Shown here in pieces: positions 7,987 to 10,939 of a stretch of DNA of 10,939 nt (its first letter is position 1; every line of letters starts with the position of its first letter). The notes beneath the pieces were generated by a model. That model was not told the DNA's origin, searched no databases, and worked only from the letters and a program-made list of their open reading frames with translations. Origin of the DNA: Burkholderiaceae bacterium (lineage in GTDB: Bacteria > Pseudomonadota > Gammaproteobacteria > Burkholderiales > Burkholderiaceae); the NCBI GenBank assembly GCA_022701845.1, contig JAKONS010000036.1, forward strand, positions 1 through 10,939, read 5' to 3'. The translations under genes were made by a program, and so were the position numbers.

Positions 7987-8583
7987 ATGGCCCGAACAGA
8001 CCCCCTCGACCCCTTCCGGACCATGCGCAGAACCGTGCTGCAGGGCATCGCGCTCGCCTCGGGCGTCTCGCTTGGCGCCACCGCCGGCGCAGCCACACCG
8101 GGCTGCCCCGCCCTGCTGCAGAAAACTTTTTTGCGGCTGCAGGACGAAAAGCCGCAGGAGCTCTGCCAGTACGCCGGCAAGGTGCTGCTGATCGTCAACA
8201 CCGCCAGCTTCTGCGGATTCACGCCGCAATACAAAGGGCTGGAAGCGCTGTACGGCCGCTACCGCGACCGGGGCCTGGTGGTGCTGGGCTTTCCGTCGAA
8301 CGACTTCTCCCAGGAGTCGGGCAGCAACCGGGAGATCGCCGACTTCTGCGAGAACACCTTCGGCGTGAAATTCCCGATGTTCACCAAGACCGCGGTGCGC
8401 GGCGCCGACGCCAATCCGCTGTTCCGCGAACTCGCCGCGCAGACCGGCAAGGCGCCGCTGTGGAATTTCTACAAGTACCTGATCGGCCGCGACGGGCGCC
8501 CGGTCGCCGCGTACAGCAGCATGACCTCGCCGGACGACCGGGGTTTCGTGCAGGCGCTCGAACGCCAGTTGGCCGCGCGCTGA
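7987..8583 (+). CDS. Glutathione peroxidase family protein, probably exported by Tat
   Basis: This thiol peroxidase reduces H2O2 or organic hydroperoxides using a cysteine and a thiol donor (glutathione or thioredoxin). The catalytic motif NTASFCGFTPQY places the peroxidatic cysteine at C76. The second conserved block reads FPSNDFSQESGSNREI, and the third, WNFYKYL, supplies W159 and N160 of the active-site tetrad. The tetrad glutamine of the classical FPCNQF motif is D106 here, and the block is one residue shorter than in BtuE-like proteins. The N-terminus has RRTVLQ at 14-19, then an uncharged stretch and an Ala-rich AGAA cleavage-like site near 36. This fits a twin-arginine signal, so the enzyme is probably periplasmic. 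An alternative start at M13 (ATG 8023) would put the arginines right at the N-terminus and is equally plausible. The mature length, about 160, is normal for the family. A functional link to the divergent diiron gene is only inferred. Confidence 0.92.
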   Translation: MARTDPLDPFRTMRRTVLQGIALASGVSLGATAGAATPGCPALLQKTFLRLQDEKPQELCQYAGKVLLIVNTASFCGFTPQYKGLEALYGRYRDRGLVVLGFPSNDFSQESGSNREIADFCENTFGVKFPMFTKTAVRGADANPLFRELAAQTGKAPLWNFYKYLIGRDGRPVAAYSSMTSPDDRGFVQALERQLAAR

Positions 8584-8607
8584 ATCCAAACCGCTGCGGA
8601 CGGCGTA

Positions 8608-8666
8608 TTACCGGGGTATGCAATCGATTGATCCCATTACAAAGGCTTACGCTTCGACCCCGGTAA
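8608..8666. repeat. Spaced inverted repeat with GTAA direct repeats
   Basis: TTACCGGGGT (8608-8617) and ACCCCGGTAA (8657-8666) are perfect 10-bp inverted arms separated by 39 nt. Between them lie the palindrome CAATCGATTG and two TTAC words ten bases apart (8637-8640 and 8647-8650). On the minus strand these read GTAAG-N5-GTAAT, close to the CpxR-type GTAAA-N5-GTAAA layout. The element starts about 25 bp after the peroxidase stop and has no gene of its own beside it. Confidence 0.5.
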
Positions 8667-8787
8667 ATGGGAACCATCGGTTGCGGCCGGCCCTCAGATT
8701 GCCCATGGACGGGGCAACGCCCGACCACCCGTTTTTTTGCTGCGAAGTCTTCCGGATCCCTGTGGTCCGGCTGCAATCCCGAGGCGA

Positions 8788-8817
8788 CTCTTCTCCTCCT
8801 CCCTCCCTCCCTCCTTC
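8788..8817. repeat. 30-nt homopyrimidine tract with CCCT repeats
   Basis: The plus strand is pure C/T for 30 bases, ending in three CCCT units. The complementary strand reads GGAGGGAGGGAGGGAGG, a candidate G-quadruplex, and the tract has partial mirror symmetry suited to triplex DNA. No gene overlaps it convincingly. Tracts like this vary in length by slippage. Confidence 0.7.
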
Positions 8818-9040
8818 GCGTCGGGGCGCTTCGCAGCAATTTTGTATTCCGCACCGCTGACCAGGGAGGTCGCGAGGTGTCCAGCGCGCGGCGCTCGAGC
8901 AGAGGAACTTTGAGATGCCAGCCATATAGGGCCAACGCGCCGGTGCCACCATCGCAGTGCCAGCGGCAAAGCCACGATCCGTGGGCACGGCGTCGCGGTC
9001 CGCCAGGAAGCCATGTGCTGGCTGCTTTAGGAGCGCGCGC

Positions 9041-9065
9041 CGCAGCCGCTCGGGGGGCGGCCGCG
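9041..9065 (-). terminator. Possible terminator hairpin after the glutathione S-transferase gene
   Basis: On the minus strand CGCGGCCGC and GCGGCTGCG can form nine base pairs (one G-U) around a 7-nt loop, starting 14 nt after the stop codon. There is no U-tract behind it, so it is not a textbook intrinsic terminator. It could act as a 3' stabilising hairpin or be a chance result of the high GC content. Confidence 0.3.
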
Positions 9066-9078
9066 TAGACCGCTCGCT

Positions 9079-9696
9079 TCAGCCCGGCTTGCTGTCGGCG
9101 AAGCTCTGGCGCTGGGCCAGCTTGTCCATCAACCGGCCCAGGTTGGGATATTCGGCACGCCAGGCGATCTGCGGGAAACGGAATTCCAGCCAGCCCAGGC
9201 AGCAGCCCACCGCCACGTCGGACAGGCTGAAATGCACACCGCTGCAGAACGGCTTCTCGCCCAGGCCCTGCGACATCGCCTTGATGCCGGCGTTCATCTT
9301 GTCGAACTGACGGTCGATCCAGGCCTGCGAGCGCTCGGTTTCCGCGCGGCCGGCGAAACCGCCGGCTTCCAGCCGGGCCAGCACGCCCGCGTCGGTGACG
9401 CCGTCGGCCAGCGCCTCCCAGGTCTTGACTTCGGCGCGCTCGCGGCCCGAGCTGGGGATCAGCTTGCCGACCGGCGACAGGGTGTCGAGGTATTCGACGA
9501 TCACCCGCGAATCGAACACCGCTTCGCCGCCCTCCATCGCCAGACAGGGCACCTTGCCCAGCGGATTGGACGCCGTTACCGCGGTATCGGCGTTCCAGGG
9601 GTTTTCCGGAACGAATTGGTAATCCAGCTTCTTCTCCGCCATGACGACGCGTACCTTGCGGACGTAGGGGCTGGACAGGGATCCGATCAGTTTCAT
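9079..9696 (-). CDS. Glutathione S-transferase family protein, YibF-like
   Basis: This cytosolic 205-residue protein has a thioredoxin-fold N-terminal domain (about 1-78) and an all-helical C-terminal domain (about 85-200). MKLIGSLSSPYVRKVRV closely follows E. coli YibF (MKLVGSYTSPFVRKLSI), with S9 as the likely glutathione-activating residue. NPLGKVPCL gives the cis-proline P50 after V49, and FDSRVIVEYL gives the D62-S63 pair that binds the glutathione gamma-glutamyl group. EALADGVTDAG (about 94-104) matches the YibF EALADGIMDAG. SLSDVAVG is the usual N-capping box of the C-terminal core. The length fits YibF (202). The physiological substrate is not known for this subfamily. The ATG follows a -10-like TAGAAT by only 8 nt, with no ribosome-binding site. 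The gene is divergent from purB. Confidence 0.93.
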   Translation of the reverse strand: MKLIGSLSSPYVRKVRVVMAEKKLDYQFVPENPWNADTAVTASNPLGKVPCLAMEGGEAVFDSRVIVEYLDTLSPVGKLIPSSGRERAEVKTWEALADGVTDAGVLARLEAGGFAGRAETERSQAWIDRQFDKMNAGIKAMSQGLGEKPFCSGVHFSLSDVAVGCCLGWLEFRFPQIAWRAEYPNLGRLMDKLAQRQSFADSKPG

Positions 9697-9698
9697 AG

Positions 9699-10939
<1,241 letters not shown>

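Larger units (their letters stand above)
8584..9078. other. 495-bp gap without a convincing gene
   Basis: No reading frame here has family motifs, a ribosome-binding site or the GC-rich third positions of the neighbours. Base composition is visibly less GC-rich, with T7 at 8732-8738 and AATTTTGTATTCC near 8838. It contains the spaced inverted repeat at 8608-8666, the palindrome CAATCGATTG at 8621-8630, the homopyrimidine tract at 8788-8817 and a GC hairpin at 9041-9065. No tRNA, tmRNA, RNase P RNA or SRP RNA core motif was recognised. It could be a decayed gene, a regulatory region left behind, or an unrecognised RNA gene. Confidence 0.6.

Noticed and set aside
8710..8738. T7 run with an upstream GGGC/GCCC pairing as a terminator for the peroxidase gene
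   Set aside because: The stem is only about 4 bp and is separated from the T-run, which is about 150 bp past the stop codon.
8381..8988. Minus- and plus-strand frames of 80-184 codons across the gap after the peroxidase
   Set aside because: They overlap the peroxidase or one another, lack ribosome-binding sites and do not show the host's third-position GC bias. A decayed remnant is possible and is reported as a finding instead.

Overview
The window is very GC-rich chromosomal DNA, dense in genes. Codon use, GC-rich third positions, TACAAT-type -10 boxes and the gene families point to a betaproteobacterium of the order Burkholderiales, most likely family Comamonadaceae. This placement is inferred from the sequence and has not been checked against a database.

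Region 1 (1-5635, + strand) is a tripartite RND multidrug-type efflux operon in the order outer-membrane factor (5' end cut off), periplasmic adaptor, inner-membrane RND pump. The adaptor and pump overlap by ATGA. The adaptor carries an apparent in-frame insertion of about 156 bp that looks like an intergenic palindromic repeat. It lies in the beta-barrel loop just before the conserved PGMF motif, and removing it restores an ordinary adaptor.

Region 2 (5636-6961, + strand) is one gene for a degenerate HD-GYP-like protein that has lost the HD and GYP catalytic motifs. It ends in a perfect bidirectional terminator shared with the converging gene on its right.

Region 3 (6998-8583) is a divergent pair. 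On the minus strand is a ferritin-like diiron protein with all six metal-ligand positions of acyl-ACP desaturases. On the plus strand is a glutathione peroxidase with a Tat-like signal. Their starts are about 110 bp apart. Both have plausible roles in oxidant or lipid chemistry, but a functional link is only inferred.

Region 4 (8584-9078) is a gap of nearly 500 bp with no convincing gene. It is less GC-rich than its surroundings and holds a spaced inverted repeat, a 10-bp palindrome, GTAA-type direct repeats and a homopyrimidine tract.

Region 5 (9079-10939) is a second divergent pair: a YibF-like glutathione S-transferase (minus) and purB, adenylosuccinate lyase (plus, cut by the window end). 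Each has a -10-like hexamer only 7-8 nt before its ATG, so both messages may be nearly leaderless.

Most of the window is ordinary. I do not see a new defence system or mobile system. The most distinctive signals are the repeat-derived insertion in the adaptor, the catalytically degenerate HD-GYP protein and the unexplained gap at 8584-9078.
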